The notes under the pieces are model-generated. The model searched no databases and had not been told where the DNA came from. It worked only from the letters and a program-made list of their open reading frames with translations. 64,000 nt of DNA from Variovorax brevis (GTDB lineage Bacteria; Pseudomonadota; Gammaproteobacteria; Burkholderiales; Burkholderiaceae_C): positions 124,001 through 188,000 of the forward strand of contig NZ_JASZYG010000004.1 in NCBI RefSeq assembly GCF_030317105.1. Direction: 5' to 3'. The position numbers were made by a program, and so were the translations under genes. Each line of letters begins with the position of its first letter. The first letter of the stretch is position 1. This document shows positions 1 through 8,619 of this stretch, in pieces.

Positions 1-2
1 CG

Positions 3-497
3 CGCGATCTCGTCTTCCGCGCGATGCAGCAGCGCATCGACAGGGAGCCCGCGCTGAGCCGCCTGCGCGGGCGCACGCTCACGCCACTGGCCGTGATCGA
101 CGTCGACGACCGCGCGCGCGGCCTCGTGGTCGAACGGCGTTTCCAGTACTTCGACAGGCGCACCAATGAAACGGTGACCGTCGCCGCGCCCACCTCGGGG
201 GCGCCGGTGGTGAGCACCACGCCGGCCACGGTCTACCAGCCGGAAATCACGCAAGAGGAAGCCCAGGAAGCGATCGACCTGGCGAAAGCCTATTTCGTGC
301 GCCAGGGCAACGGACGGGCACAGCAACTCGCGGGCTTCGGCATCCAGGCCTACCAACCCACCGGGAGCGGCTTCTACAACGGCCGCGTGGTGTACGTCAC
401 GCTGCACGTCAACAACGATTCGAATCCCGAATTCATGGCCTGGGTCGACCTGAGCGCACAACGGATTCTCAAGGCGCGTCAGGAGACCCGGCAATGA
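3..497 (+). CDS. Copper amine oxidase N-terminal-domain-like protein (5' end outside window)
   Basis: The frame is open to the left edge, so the true start lies upstream. I do not recognise the protein with certainty. The visible 164 residues contain two small alpha/beta-like segments; the last, which reads about RVVYVTLHVNN...FMAWVDLSAQRIL, resembles the N2/N3 domains of bacterial copper amine oxidases, where a strand-rich stretch ends in a 'xxVDLxxxRV' pattern. The stop codon overlaps the start of the next gene by ATGA, so the two are translationally coupled. Because the next gene resembles the catalytic domain of the same enzyme family, I infer that this is the N-terminal part of a split amine oxidase-like protein. 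No cofactor residues are visible here. Confidence 0.5.
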   Translation, partial: RDLVFRAMQQRIDREPALSRLRGRTLTPLAVIDVDDRARGLVVERRFQYFDRRTNETVTVAAPTSGAPVVSTTPATVYQPEITQEEAQEAIDLAKAYFVRQGNGRAQQLAGFGIQAYQPTGSGFYNGRVVYVTLHVNNDSNPEFMAWVDLSAQRILKARQETRQ

Positions 498-2212
498 AGG
501 CCGCGAAATTCACCCGCCTCCGGCTTCGCGCCGTGATGCTCGGCGTGCTGGTCACCATGGGCGTTGGCAGCGCCAATGCGCAGCAAGGCAGCGTCAACTG
601 GGGTTCCTGGAGCTTCAGCTACAACGTCAGCGGCCTGTATGACGGCCTGTCATTGAGCAACGTGCGCTTCAGCAATCGGCAACTGATCAAGAAGATCAGC
701 CTGCCCGTGATGCGCGTGTTCTACACCGGCGACGTGTGTGGGCCTTACGCCGATCGACTGGGCGGAACGCTGGCGCCCGTTCCCTGGGCCAACAACGCCA
801 CGGTGGTGCAACGCGAGTTCACGCTCAACGGCCGCCAGTGGTACGAGATCGGCATCCGCGACCAGATCGGCAGCTACGACATCTACCAGGCCTACTACAT
901 CAGCAGCGACGGCACCATCGACGCGCACATGTACAGCAAGGGCCTGCAGTGCGGGGTCAACCATGCGCACTACCCGAACTGGCGCATCGACTTCAGCCTG
1001 GACGGTGACGCCAACAACGTGATCGAACGCAAGGTCGCTGGCAGCTACCAGCGGCTCGACAGCGAGTTCAATGCGCCCGCGGATTCAGCGACCAACCACG
1101 AATGGCGGGTGCGCAACGCCACGACCGGGTTGACGATGGCCCTGCTGCCGGGCTTTGTCGATTTCGCGATCACGGATGGTGTCAGCACCTTTCCCGTCAG
1201 CGCCTACAACCAGAACACGGTCTTTGGCCGTCGCTACAACAGTGTGGAGGATGCCGGCTGGACCCAGGGGCCGAACGTGCAGGTGCCCTACGGCAACGGC
1301 GAATCGCTGGTGGGGAACGATGTGGTCTTCTGGTATGAGGCGTACATGCCGCACACGGCTGCCGAAGGGTCGTTGCTGTGGCATTCGACGGGGTTGAAGA
1401 TGGTGGCGGATCTGGCGGGGACGGTGACGCCACCGCCGCCTCCGCCTCCACCTCCGCCTCCACCTCCGCCACCTCCTCCCCCACCACCACCACCACCCCC
1501 GGCGCCAACGACGACAGAAGTGGAGCCGAACAACACGCGGGCCACGGCGCAGTCCTTGCCCGTTGGCGGATCGCTCGGTGCCAACATCTTTGCAGTGTCC
1601 GACAACGACTACTACAAGCTGAACGTGCCTCCTGGGGCAACCGCCACGGTCACGCTCACGCCCGCGGCCACCGCGGACTACGACTTGCAGTTTTTCAACA
1701 GCACGGGGCAGATGCTGGGCAGCAGCACGCTCGGCGCGGGACGCGTCGAGACCCTGAGCTGGACCAACACATCGGCCGCGACCGTCGTCCTCCATGCCAA
1801 TGTGTACTACTTCGGGGGAACGCTCGGCGGCTATCGCCTGGCGGCGAACGTCTCGCCCGGCATCCAGCGCGTGACGGAAATCGAACCGAATGATTCGATG
1901 GCCACGGCCCAGGCCGTCGCGGTCAATTCAACGGTCACCGGCTCGATGGCGCGGACCAGCGACCATGACCGCTACAAGGTGACGATTCCCGCAGGCACCA
2001 CAGCGCGTTTCGCGATGACGCCGCCCTCGGGCAGCGACTACGACTTGTACGTCTACAACGCCAACGGCGGCTTGATCGGCTCCAGTTCAGCGGGAGCATC
2101 TGCAACCGACACCGTGCAGGTGACCAACACGTCGGGCGCGCCGATGGTGATGTACGCCGACGTGAGTTACTACAGCGGGCCGCTGGGCAGCTACCAGCTG
2201 ACGATCAACTGA
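494..2212 (+). CDS. Secreted copper amine oxidase-like protein with polyproline linker and two PPC domains
   Basis: 572 residues. A signal peptide (about 1-29, cut near SANA-QQ) is followed by a domain (about 45-310) that resembles the catalytic domain of copper amine oxidases. It has a GLSLSNVRF segment like the family's 'GLVLHDVRY', a QIGSYDIY segment at 125-131 in the place of the topaquinone site 'xxNY(D/E)', a paired-histidine motif NHAH at 156-159 and a late histidine (H287) where the third copper ligand is expected. The usual Asn before the topaquinone Tyr is Ser127 here, so activity is uncertain. Then come 24 consecutive prolines (313-336) and two repeats that begin VEPNN/IEPND, typical of bacterial pre-peptidase C-terminal (PPC) domains found on secreted enzymes. 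It overlaps the preceding gene by ATGA. The domain assignment is by motif only. Confidence 0.6.
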   Translation: MKAAKFTRLRLRAVMLGVLVTMGVGSANAQQGSVNWGSWSFSYNVSGLYDGLSLSNVRFSNRQLIKKISLPVMRVFYTGDVCGPYADRLGGTLAPVPWANNATVVQREFTLNGRQWYEIGIRDQIGSYDIYQAYYISSDGTIDAHMYSKGLQCGVNHAHYPNWRIDFSLDGDANNVIERKVAGSYQRLDSEFNAPADSATNHEWRVRNATTGLTMALLPGFVDFAITDGVSTFPVSAYNQNTVFGRRYNSVEDAGWTQGPNVQVPYGNGESLVGNDVVFWYEAYMPHTAAEGSLLWHSTGLKMVADLAGTVTPPPPPPPPPPPPPPPPPPPPPPPPAPTTTEVEPNNTRATAQSLPVGGSLGANIFAVSDNDYYKLNVPPGATATVTLTPAATADYDLQFFNSTGQMLGSSTLGAGRVETLSWTNTSAATVVLHANVYYFGGTLGGYRLAANVSPGIQRVTEIEPNDSMATAQAVAVNSTVTGSMARTSDHDRYKVTIPAGTTARFAMTPPSGSDYDLYVYNANGGLIGSSSAGASATDTVQVTNTSGAPMVMYADVSYYSGPLGSYQLTIN

Positions 2213-2216
2213 GGGG

Positions 2217-2555
2217 CTACTTCGAGCCGGACACCGGCTTGGCGCGAACGTCCGTCACGTCATCGACGACCTCAGCGGCCACGGGGCTGCTGACGGATTG
2301 GCCGCGCGCCCGCGCATTGGCGACGTCCGCTGCGCTGGGCGCCGCCGGCCGGGCAGCCGCCCGGAAGCGGTCGAATCCGCTGGCCGGATTGAAGCGCGCC
2401 GCCCAGGGCCGCACCGGTCGTCCCGTGAGGCGCGCCCATGCCGCGCCCATCATCCACAACGCTGCCAGCACGAGCACGGCAAAAGCCAGGCTGGCGGCGA
2501 ACACCAGCCCCATGACGAACAGGATGACGCGCAGGACGAAATTGAGCATAGGCAT
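2217..2555 (-). CDS. Small membrane protein of unknown function, downstream of clpB
   Basis: 112 residues. The N-terminal 40 residues are strongly hydrophobic and probably form one or two transmembrane helices; the rest is an Ala/Pro/Arg-rich, probably cytoplasmic tail. I do not recognise a family. Its ATG follows the TAA stop of clpB with no base between, so it is almost certainly co-transcribed with the chaperone and may depend on translational re-initiation. A second in-frame ATG two codons later is an equally possible start. A role in the heat-shock response would be a guess from position alone. Confidence 0.55.
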   Translation of the reverse strand: MPMLNFVLRVILFVMGLVFAASLAFAVLVLAALWMMGAAWARLTGRPVRPWAARFNPASGFDRFRAAARPAAPSAADVANARARGQSVSSPVAAEVVDDVTDVRAKPVSGSK

Positions 2556-5177
2556 TTAGGCTATCACCTCGGCGCTTTGTTCCCCAGCCTTGGTGAAAGT
2601 GAACTGACCCGGCGAGTGGATCGTGTCGGTCGCCACGTGAATCGTGTCCTTGGGGCCGAAGGTGCCATCGAGCAGCAACTTCGACAGCGGATTCTCGATG
2701 CGCTGCTGGATCGCCCGCTTGAGCGGCCGCGCACCGAACACCGGATCGAAGCCGACCTTGGCAATCTCCGCCAGCGCCGCTGGCGATACGTCCAGCGACA
2801 AATCCATCTTCACCAGGCGGGCTTGCAACACCTTGAGCTGGATGGCCGCAATGGCTTCGATGTTCTTTGCGTCGAGTGCATGGAACACGACCGTCTCGTC
2901 GATGCGGTTCAGGAATTCGGGGCGGAAGTAGTTCTTCAACTCGTCCCACACCGCGTCCTTGATGTCTTCCGACGGCTGGCCGACCATCGCCTGGATGATG
3001 GGCGAGCCGATGTTGCTGGTCATCACGATGACGGTGTTCTTGAAGTCGACGGTGCGACCCTGGCCGTCCGTGAGGCGGCCATCATCGAGCACTTGCAGCA
3101 GCACGTTGAACACGTCCGGATGCGCCTTCTCGACTTCGTCGAGCAGCACCACGCTGTAGGGCTTGCGGCGCACGGCTTCGGTCAGGTAGCCGCCCTCCTC
3201 GTAGCCCACGTAGCCGGGCGGCGCGCCGATCAAACGCGCGACCGAATGCTTCTCCATGAACTCGCTCATGTCGATGCGGATGAGGTGGTCTTCAGCGTCG
3301 AACAGGAAGCCTGCCAGCGCCTTGCACAACTCGGTCTTGCCCACGCCCGTCGGACCGAGGAACAGGAAGGAGCCGGTCGGCCGGTTCGGATCGGACAGGC
3401 CCGAGCGCGAACGGCGGATGGCGTTGGACACGGCGGCAATCGCCTCGTCCTGCCCCACGACGCGCTCGTGCAGCTTGTCTTCCATGATGAGCAGCTTGTC
3501 GCGCTCGCCTTGCATCAGCTTGGCGACCGGGATGCCGGTGGCGCGTGCGACGACTTCGGCGATTTCCTCGGCGCCGACTTGCGTGCGCAGCAACTTGGGC
3601 CCCGCGGAGGTGCCCTTCTTCGACTCGGTATCGATGGCTTCCTTCAGGCGCTTTTCCAGGCTTGGCAGTTGGCCGTACTGAAGCTCCGCGACCTTGTTGA
3701 AGTCACCCTTGTTCGTGAACTCGGCGATCTGGAACTTGATCTTGTCGATGTCTTCGCGAATGTGCGCGCTGCCTTGGGCCTGCGCCTTTTCGGCTTGCCA
3801 GATCTCGTCGTAGTCCGCGATTTCCTTTTGCAGGCGTTTGATCTCTTCTTCGATCAGGCCGAGGCGCTTTTGCGAAGCTTCGTCCTTCTCCCGGCGCACG
3901 GCTTCGCGTTCGATCTGCAACTGGATCAAACGGCGGTCGAGGCGGTCCATCACCTCGGGCTTGGAGTCCATTTCGATCTTGATCTTGGCCGCGGCCTCGT
4001 CGATGAGGTCGATGGCCTTGTCGGGCAGGAAGCGGTCCGTCACATAGCGGTCTGACAACTCCGCCGCCGCCACGATGGCCGGGTCGGTGATCTCGACGCC
4101 GTGATGCAGTTCGTACTTTTCCTGCAAGCCGCGAAGGATGGCGATGGTCGCCTCCACGCTCGGCTCGCCGACGATGATCTTCTGGAAGCGGCGCTCCAGC
4201 GCGGCATCCTTCTCGATGTACTTGCGGTATTCGTCGAGCGTGGTCGCGCCGACGCAATGGAGTTCGCCGCGTGCGAGCGCAGGCTTCAGCATGTTGCCCG
4301 CGTCCATCGCGCCTTCGGCCTTGCCGGCGCCAACCATCGTGTGTAGTTCGTCGATGAAGACGATGGTCTGGCCTTCGTCCTTCGCCAGTTCATTGAGCAC
4401 CGTCTTCAGGCGCTCTTCGAATTCGCCGCGGTATTTGGCGCCTGCGAGCAATGCCGCCATGTCGAGCGACAGAACGCGCTTGCCCTTCAGCGATTCCGGT
4501 ACTTCGCCCGCAACGATGCGTTGCGCCAGCCCTTCAACGATGGCGGTCTTGCCCACGCCGGGTTCACCGATGAGCACGGGGTTGTTCTTGGTGCGGCGTT
4601 GCAGCACCTGGATGGCGCGGCGGATTTCCTCGTCGCGGCCAATGACGGGGTCGAGCTTGCCCAGGCGGGCACGCTCCGTCAGGTCGAGGCAGTATTTCTT
4701 GAGGGCTTCGCGCTGGCCTTCGGCGTCGGCGCTGTTCACGCCTTGGCCGCCGCGCACGGCATCGATGGCCGCTTCGAGCGACTTGCGCGTGAGGCCGTTT
4801 TCCTTCGCCAGCTTGCCGATGTCGGCCTTGCTGTCCGCCACGGCGAGCAGGTACAACTCGCCGGCGATGAACTGGTCATCGCGCTTGATGGCTTCCTTCT
4901 CCGTGGCTTGCAGGAGCTTGGCCAGATCGGGACCCACCTGCACGACGTCGTGGCCCTGCACCTGCGGCAACTTCTTGATCGCCGCCTCGCTGGCCTTGAT
5001 GAGCCCCGGCACATTGGCGCCGGCTCGCTCGAGCAGCGCACGCGGACCGTCGTCCTGACGCAGCATGGCGAGCAGCAGGTGTACAGGGTCGATGTAGGCG
5101 TTGTCGTTGCCCAGGGCAAGCGACTGGGCGTCGCCGAGGGCTTCCTGGAATTTGGTGGTGAGTTTGTCTTGGCGCAT
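2556..5177 (-). CDS. clpB: ATP-dependent disaggregase ClpB
   Basis: 873 residues, normal length for ClpB. This cytoplasmic AAA+ hexamer pulls polypeptides out of aggregates together with DnaK. The sequence shows the N-terminal Clp repeat domain ([14 protein letters not shown] onward), two nucleotide-binding domains with Walker A motifs GEPGVGKT and GPTGVGKT, Walker B motifs ([16 protein letters not shown]), and between them the long charged coiled coil of the M domain (about 400-525) that separates ClpB from ClpA and ClpC. The start at 5177 is chosen because AGGA lies about 8 bases before that ATG and the protein then begins as ClpB normally does. An in-frame upstream extension is possible but unlikely. 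I saw no clear heat-shock promoter. Confidence 0.97.
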   Translation of the reverse strand: MRQDKLTTKFQEALGDAQSLALGNDNAYIDPVHLLLAMLRQDDGPRALLERAGANVPGLIKASEAAIKKLPQVQGHDVVQVGPDLAKLLQATEKEAIKRDDQFIAGELYLLAVADSKADIGKLAKENGLTRKSLEAAIDAVRGGQGVNSADAEGQREALKKYCLDLTERARLGKLDPVIGRDEEIRRAIQVLQRRTKNNPVLIGEPGVGKTAIVEGLAQRIVAGEVPESLKGKRVLSLDMAALLAGAKYRGEFEERLKTVLNELAKDEGQTIVFIDELHTMVGAGKAEGAMDAGNMLKPALARGELHCVGATTLDEYRKYIEKDAALERRFQKIIVGEPSVEATIAILRGLQEKYELHHGVEITDPAIVAAAELSDRYVTDRFLPDKAIDLIDEAAAKIKIEMDSKPEVMDRLDRRLIQLQIEREAVRREKDEASQKRLGLIEEEIKRLQKEIADYDEIWQAEKAQAQGSAHIREDIDKIKFQIAEFTNKGDFNKVAELQYGQLPSLEKRLKEAIDTESKKGTSAGPKLLRTQVGAEEIAEVVARATGIPVAKLMQGERDKLLIMEDKLHERVVGQDEAIAAVSNAIRRSRSGLSDPNRPTGSFLFLGPTGVGKTELCKALAGFLFDAEDHLIRIDMSEFMEKHSVARLIGAPPGYVGYEEGGYLTEAVRRKPYSVVLLDEVEKAHPDVFNVLLQVLDDGRLTDGQGRTVDFKNTVIVMTSNIGSPIIQAMVGQPSEDIKDAVWDELKNYFRPEFLNRIDETVVFHALDAKNIEAIAAIQLKVLQARLVKMDLSLDVSPAALAEIAKVGFDPVFGARPLKRAIQQRIENPLSKLLLDGTFGPKDTIHVATDTIHSPGQFTFTKAGEQSAEVIA

Positions 5178-5277
5178 TGGCTTGTTTCCTGCATTCAAAA
5201 TAGGACCGTGGCGCGGCGATTCAAGGGGCATGATGCCCCGGCCCGCCAATTAACCTCTCAATGCTTTGGAGTCGATG

Positions 5278-6270
5278 ATGGTTTTTTCAAGACGTGGTGT
5301 CCTGTCGCGCGGGCTGCGCAGCGCTGTGGCCATTGGCGCGCTGACGGCACTCGCCGGGCTTGCGCAGGCGCAAGGCGGAACGCCCATTCGCCTGCTAGTG
5401 GGCTTTCCCGCAGGCGGCGGCACGGATGCCATCGCCCGCACGCTGGCGGAAAAACTCAAGGACGAACTCGGAACGCCCGTGGTGGTCGAAAACCGCGGCG
5501 GCGCCGGCGGGCAGATTGCGGCGCAGGCGCTCAAGGCGGCAGCGGCGGACGGTCATACCCTGTTCCTGTCGCACGACCACAGCATTTCCATCCTGCCGCA
5601 GGTCGTCAAGAGCCCGGGCTTCGATCCGCAGGTCGACTTCGTGCCCGTCGCCGGCTTTGCCACGTTTGCCAACGCGCTCGCGGTGTCCGGCGGCACGCCT
5701 GCCAAATCGGTCAACGAGTACGTGAACTGGATTCGCGCGCAAGGCGGCGGCAAAGGCACCATCGGCGTTCCCGCGCCTGCATCGATTCCGGAATTCCTGG
5801 TCAAGATGATCGGCGACAAGTACAAGCTCGACCTGCAGGCCGCGCCCTACCGCGGCAGCGCGCCGATGATGGCCGACATGCTGGGCAACCAGATCAATGC
5901 GGGCATCGCCTCGGTGCCGGACTTCATCGAGAACCACAAGGCCGGCAAGCTGCGCATCGTCGCCACCATCGGCGCCAAGCGGCAGGCGCTGCTGCCGCAG
6001 GTGCCGACCTTTGCCGAACTGGGTTTTGCGAACCTCGACGACCTGCCCTACTACGGCATTTTTGCGCCCGTGGGCACGCCGCAGCCCGTCATCGACCGCT
6101 TCGGCGTTGCGCTGGCCAAGGTGCTGGCCATGCCCGACGTTCGCGAGAAGCTCACTGGACTGGGCCTGACCGTCGGCTACGAGCCGCAGGGGCAGTTCGC
6201 CGGACGCGTGCGCACCTACACGCAGACGTGGCAACGCATCATCCGCGAAAGCGGATTCAAGGCGCTTTGA
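5278..6270 (+). CDS. Bug-family tripartite tricarboxylate transporter substrate-binding protein
   Basis: 330 residues. Periplasmic solute receptor of the Bug (TctC) family, which is very expanded in Burkholderiales and usually binds carboxylates. The N-terminus has a twin-arginine-like signal (SRRGVLSRG, then a hydrophobic stretch ending AQA). The mature part has family hallmarks: IRLLVGFPAGGGTDAIAR, VVVENRGGAGGQIAA, YRGSAPMMADMLGNQ and the C-terminal PDVREKLTGLGL. The ATG at 5278 is preferred because GGAG lies six bases before it; ATG 5275 and TTG 5266 are alternatives. It is the first gene of a unit with a kinase-like and an enolase-like gene whose reading frames overlap, so it may take up the substrate of those two enzymes. 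No TctA/TctB membrane subunits are nearby, as is usual for orphan Bug receptors. Confidence 0.9.
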   Translation: MVFSRRGVLSRGLRSAVAIGALTALAGLAQAQGGTPIRLLVGFPAGGGTDAIARTLAEKLKDELGTPVVVENRGGAGGQIAAQALKAAAADGHTLFLSHDHSISILPQVVKSPGFDPQVDFVPVAGFATFANALAVSGGTPAKSVNEYVNWIRAQGGGKGTIGVPAPASIPEFLVKMIGDKYKLDLQAAPYRGSAPMMADMLGNQINAGIASVPDFIENHKAGKLRIVATIGAKRQALLPQVPTFAELGFANLDDLPYYGIFAPVGTPQPVIDRFGVALAKVLAMPDVREKLTGLGLTVGYEPQGQFAGRVRTYTQTWQRIIRESGFKAL

Positions 6271-7256
6271 CCGACGACGTGCTAGCGGCGCTGCGCCGCA
6301 TGAAGCTGATCGGCCCCGACGAGGCGCCGCAGGTCACGCCGCTCACGGGCGGTGTCTCCTCGCTCATCGTGCGGGTCGACACTGCGCGCGGCCCGCTGTG
6401 CGTCAAGCGTGCCCTGCCGCAACTGAAGGTTGCAGCGCTGTGGGAAGCGCCTGTCGAACGCAATCGCGCCGAAGTGGCATGGATGCGAATTGCCCGTCGC
6501 ATCGTGCCTGCTGCCGTCCCTGAAATCCTTGGCGAAGACGCACTGGACAACGCGTTCGCGATGCGTTATCTGGAGCCGGCCGAGTACCCGGTCTGGAAGA
6601 GCCAACTGCGTGACGGCGTTGCTGACATCGCCACCGCGCAGCGCGTGGGCATGAGCCTCTCGGCCATTCATTCGGCAACGGCGAACGATGCGGCGCTGGC
6701 GCGTGCCTTCGCCAACGATGTCAATTTCCACGCCTTGCGGCTCGAACCCTATCTACTTGCGACGGCTCAAATGCACCCGGAATGTGCCGACGCACTGACG
6801 GCGCTGGTAGAGCGCACCGCAAGCACGCGGCGCGCGCTGGTGCATGGCGACGTCAGCCCCAAGAACATCCTTGTCGGCGCAAATGGGCCGGTTCTGCTCG
6901 ACGCCGAATGCGCCTGGTATGGCGATCCGGCATTCGACCTGGCCTTCTGCCTCAATCACCTGCTGCTGAAGTGCGTCTGGCGGCCGTCAAGCGCCGACGA
7001 CTTCCTGCGCTGCTTCGATGCCTTGCAGGGCGCCTACCTGAGCGGCGTGGACTGGGAAGCGCGCGATGTACTCGAAGCACGCGCAGCCGCCCTGCTGCCG
7101 GGGCTCTTGCTCGCGCGCATCGACGGCAAGTCGCCCGTGGAATACATCGTTCAAGAAGCCGATCGGCAACGTGTGCGGGGCGTGGCCATTCCACTGTTGC
7201 TGCAAACGCCGTCGCGCCTTTCTGACATCCGCCAACGCTGGAGCCAACTTTCATGA
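6267..7256 (+). CDS. Aminoglycoside phosphotransferase (APH)-fold small-molecule kinase
   Basis: About 329 residues from the TTG at 6267, which overlaps the stop of the Bug gene (TTGA); GTG 6279 and ATG 6300 are other possible starts. The fold is recognised from the Brenner motif VHGDVSPKNIL (catalytic base Asp195, Asn200 if the TTG is used) and the metal-binding LLDAECAWYGDPAFDL (Asp212). An early Val-Lys (CVKRALPQLK) fits the ATP-anchoring lysine. APH-fold kinases phosphorylate hydroxyl groups of many small molecules, such as choline, fructosamine, homoserine and methylthioribose; the substrate here is unknown. The stop overlaps the enolase-like gene by ATGA. A kinase followed by an enolase-type lyase suggests phosphorylation of a hydroxyacid and then elimination of water, but this is inference. 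Confidence 0.8.
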   Translation: MTDDVLAALRRMKLIGPDEAPQVTPLTGGVSSLIVRVDTARGPLCVKRALPQLKVAALWEAPVERNRAEVAWMRIARRIVPAAVPEILGEDALDNAFAMRYLEPAEYPVWKSQLRDGVADIATAQRVGMSLSAIHSATANDAALARAFANDVNFHALRLEPYLLATAQMHPECADALTALVERTASTRRALVHGDVSPKNILVGANGPVLLDAECAWYGDPAFDLAFCLNHLLLKCVWRPSSADDFLRCFDALQGAYLSGVDWEARDVLEARAAALLPGLLLARIDGKSPVEYIVQEADRQRVRGVAIPLLLQTPSRLSDIRQRWSQLS

Positions 7257-8536
7257 GCACATTGATTCGTTCCGTCCTGGGCCGCCGCATCTGGGATTCC
7301 CGCGGCCGGCCGACCGTGGAAGTCGACGTCACGCTGGCCAACGGCGCACGCGGGCGTGGTGTCGCACCGGCCGGTGCGTCGCGCGGCAGCCGCGAAGCCG
7401 TCGACCTGCGTGACGGCGGTGTGGCGCTGGGCGGCTTCGACGTGTCGCGCGCACTGGCCAACGTCAACGGCCCGATCGCACAGCATGTCGTGGGCCTCGA
7501 CGCCATGAACCAGCAACTCGTGGACGACACGCTGGTCGCGCTCGACGCAACGCCCAACAAGTCCGCACTCGGCGGCAACGCGACCATCGCGGTTTCGCTG
7601 GCCGTGTTGCATGCCGCAGCCGCGAGTGCCGGGTTACCCCTGTGGCGCTATCTGGCGGGAGACGGGCCGGTGCGCATGCCGCTGCCGGAAATCCAGATCT
7701 TCGGCGGCGGCGCCCACGCGGGCCGGCGCGTCGATGTTCAGGACTTCCTGATCATGCCCATCGGTGCAGCGACCTTTGACGAAGCCATGGTCATGACCGC
7801 CGAGGTGTACCGCGCCGCGGGCGAACTCATGGACAGCATGGGCCGGCGAGCCGGCGTCGCGGACGAAGGCGGCTGGTGGCCCAACTTCAAGTCGAACGAA
7901 GAGGCGCTGGAAACGCTGGTGCGCGCCATCGACACCGCCGGCTACCGCTACGACCAGGTGGCGATATCGCTCGACATCGCGGCCTCGGAGTTTGGCCGCG
8001 AGGGCCGCTACACGCTGGGGCTGGAACAGCGAACCTACGACACCGGCGAATGGCTGGACGTGCTCACAGGCTGGGTCGACCGCTACCCGATCCTCTCCAT
8101 CGAAGACCCGGTGGCCGAGGACGACGCCGCCGGCATGAAGGCCTTCACGGAAGCGGTCGGCCAGCGCATCCAGATCATCGGCGACGACTTTCTCGTGACC
8201 AACGCGGCGCTGGTGCGCGACGCCATTGCGGCCCGATCGTGCAACGCGGTGCTGCTCAAGCCCAACCAGGCGGGCACCGTCAGCGAAACGCGCGCGGCCA
8301 TGGAAGTCGCGCGGGCGGCGGGATGGGGCATGGTGGTTTCGGCGCGCTCCGGCGAAACGGAAGACGTGGCCATCGTGCATCTGGCGACCGGGTGGAACAC
8401 GGGGCAGCTCAAGGTGGGATCTTTTGCGCGCTCTGAACGCATGGCCAAGTGGAACGAGGGGCTGCGCATCGAGGCCGAGATCGGCGCGAGCGCGGTCTTT
8501 GCGGGGCGTTCGGCCTTGCCGCTGGCGGCGCCATAG
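7253..8536 (+). CDS. Enolase paralogue with altered active-site residues
   Basis: 427 residues, full enolase length. The N-terminus (WDSRGRPTVEVDV, PAGASRGSREAV), the three metal ligands (in SLDIAASEF, SIEDPVAEDD and GDDFLVTN), the catalytic Lys (Lys336 in LLKPNQAG), Glu205 in DEGGWW and the C-terminal GQLKVGSFARSER are kept. Two usually invariant residues differ: the Glu of the canonical QEFMI is Asp164 (QDFLI), and the His of the canonical SHRSGETED is Ala364 (SARSGETED). The phosphate-binding Arg-Ser pair is kept. So it probably binds a phosphorylated substrate but may not be the glycolytic enolase, which should lie elsewhere in the genome. It overlaps the kinase gene by ATGA, in an operon with a Bug receptor; I infer a catabolic role. 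Confidence 0.88.
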   Translation: MSTLIRSVLGRRIWDSRGRPTVEVDVTLANGARGRGVAPAGASRGSREAVDLRDGGVALGGFDVSRALANVNGPIAQHVVGLDAMNQQLVDDTLVALDATPNKSALGGNATIAVSLAVLHAAAASAGLPLWRYLAGDGPVRMPLPEIQIFGGGAHAGRRVDVQDFLIMPIGAATFDEAMVMTAEVYRAAGELMDSMGRRAGVADEGGWWPNFKSNEEALETLVRAIDTAGYRYDQVAISLDIAASEFGREGRYTLGLEQRTYDTGEWLDVLTGWVDRYPILSIEDPVAEDDAAGMKAFTEAVGQRIQIIGDDFLVTNAALVRDAIAARSCNAVLLKPNQAGTVSETRAAMEVARAAGWGMVVSARSGETEDVAIVHLATGWNTGQLKVGSFARSERMAKWNEGLRIEAEIGASAVFAGRSALPLAAP

Positions 8537-8619
8537 CCTTGCGCGCGCTGGGCCTTGGCGAGCGAACGGGTGCGTCGAGCCGATTACCATGGCGGTCCCA
8601 AAAACAGGAGGAGACATCC

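Noticed and set aside
2298..4055. 585-codon open frame opposite clpB
   Set aside because: It is antisense to a clear clpB; the composition (His/Leu/Val/Arg/Asp-rich, no domains) is that of a GC-rich shadow frame.
4521..7256. 911-codon frame running from opposite clpB into the kinase gene
   Set aside because: Only the last third (from about 6267) encodes the APH-fold kinase; the rest is antisense to clpB and out of frame with the Bug gene.
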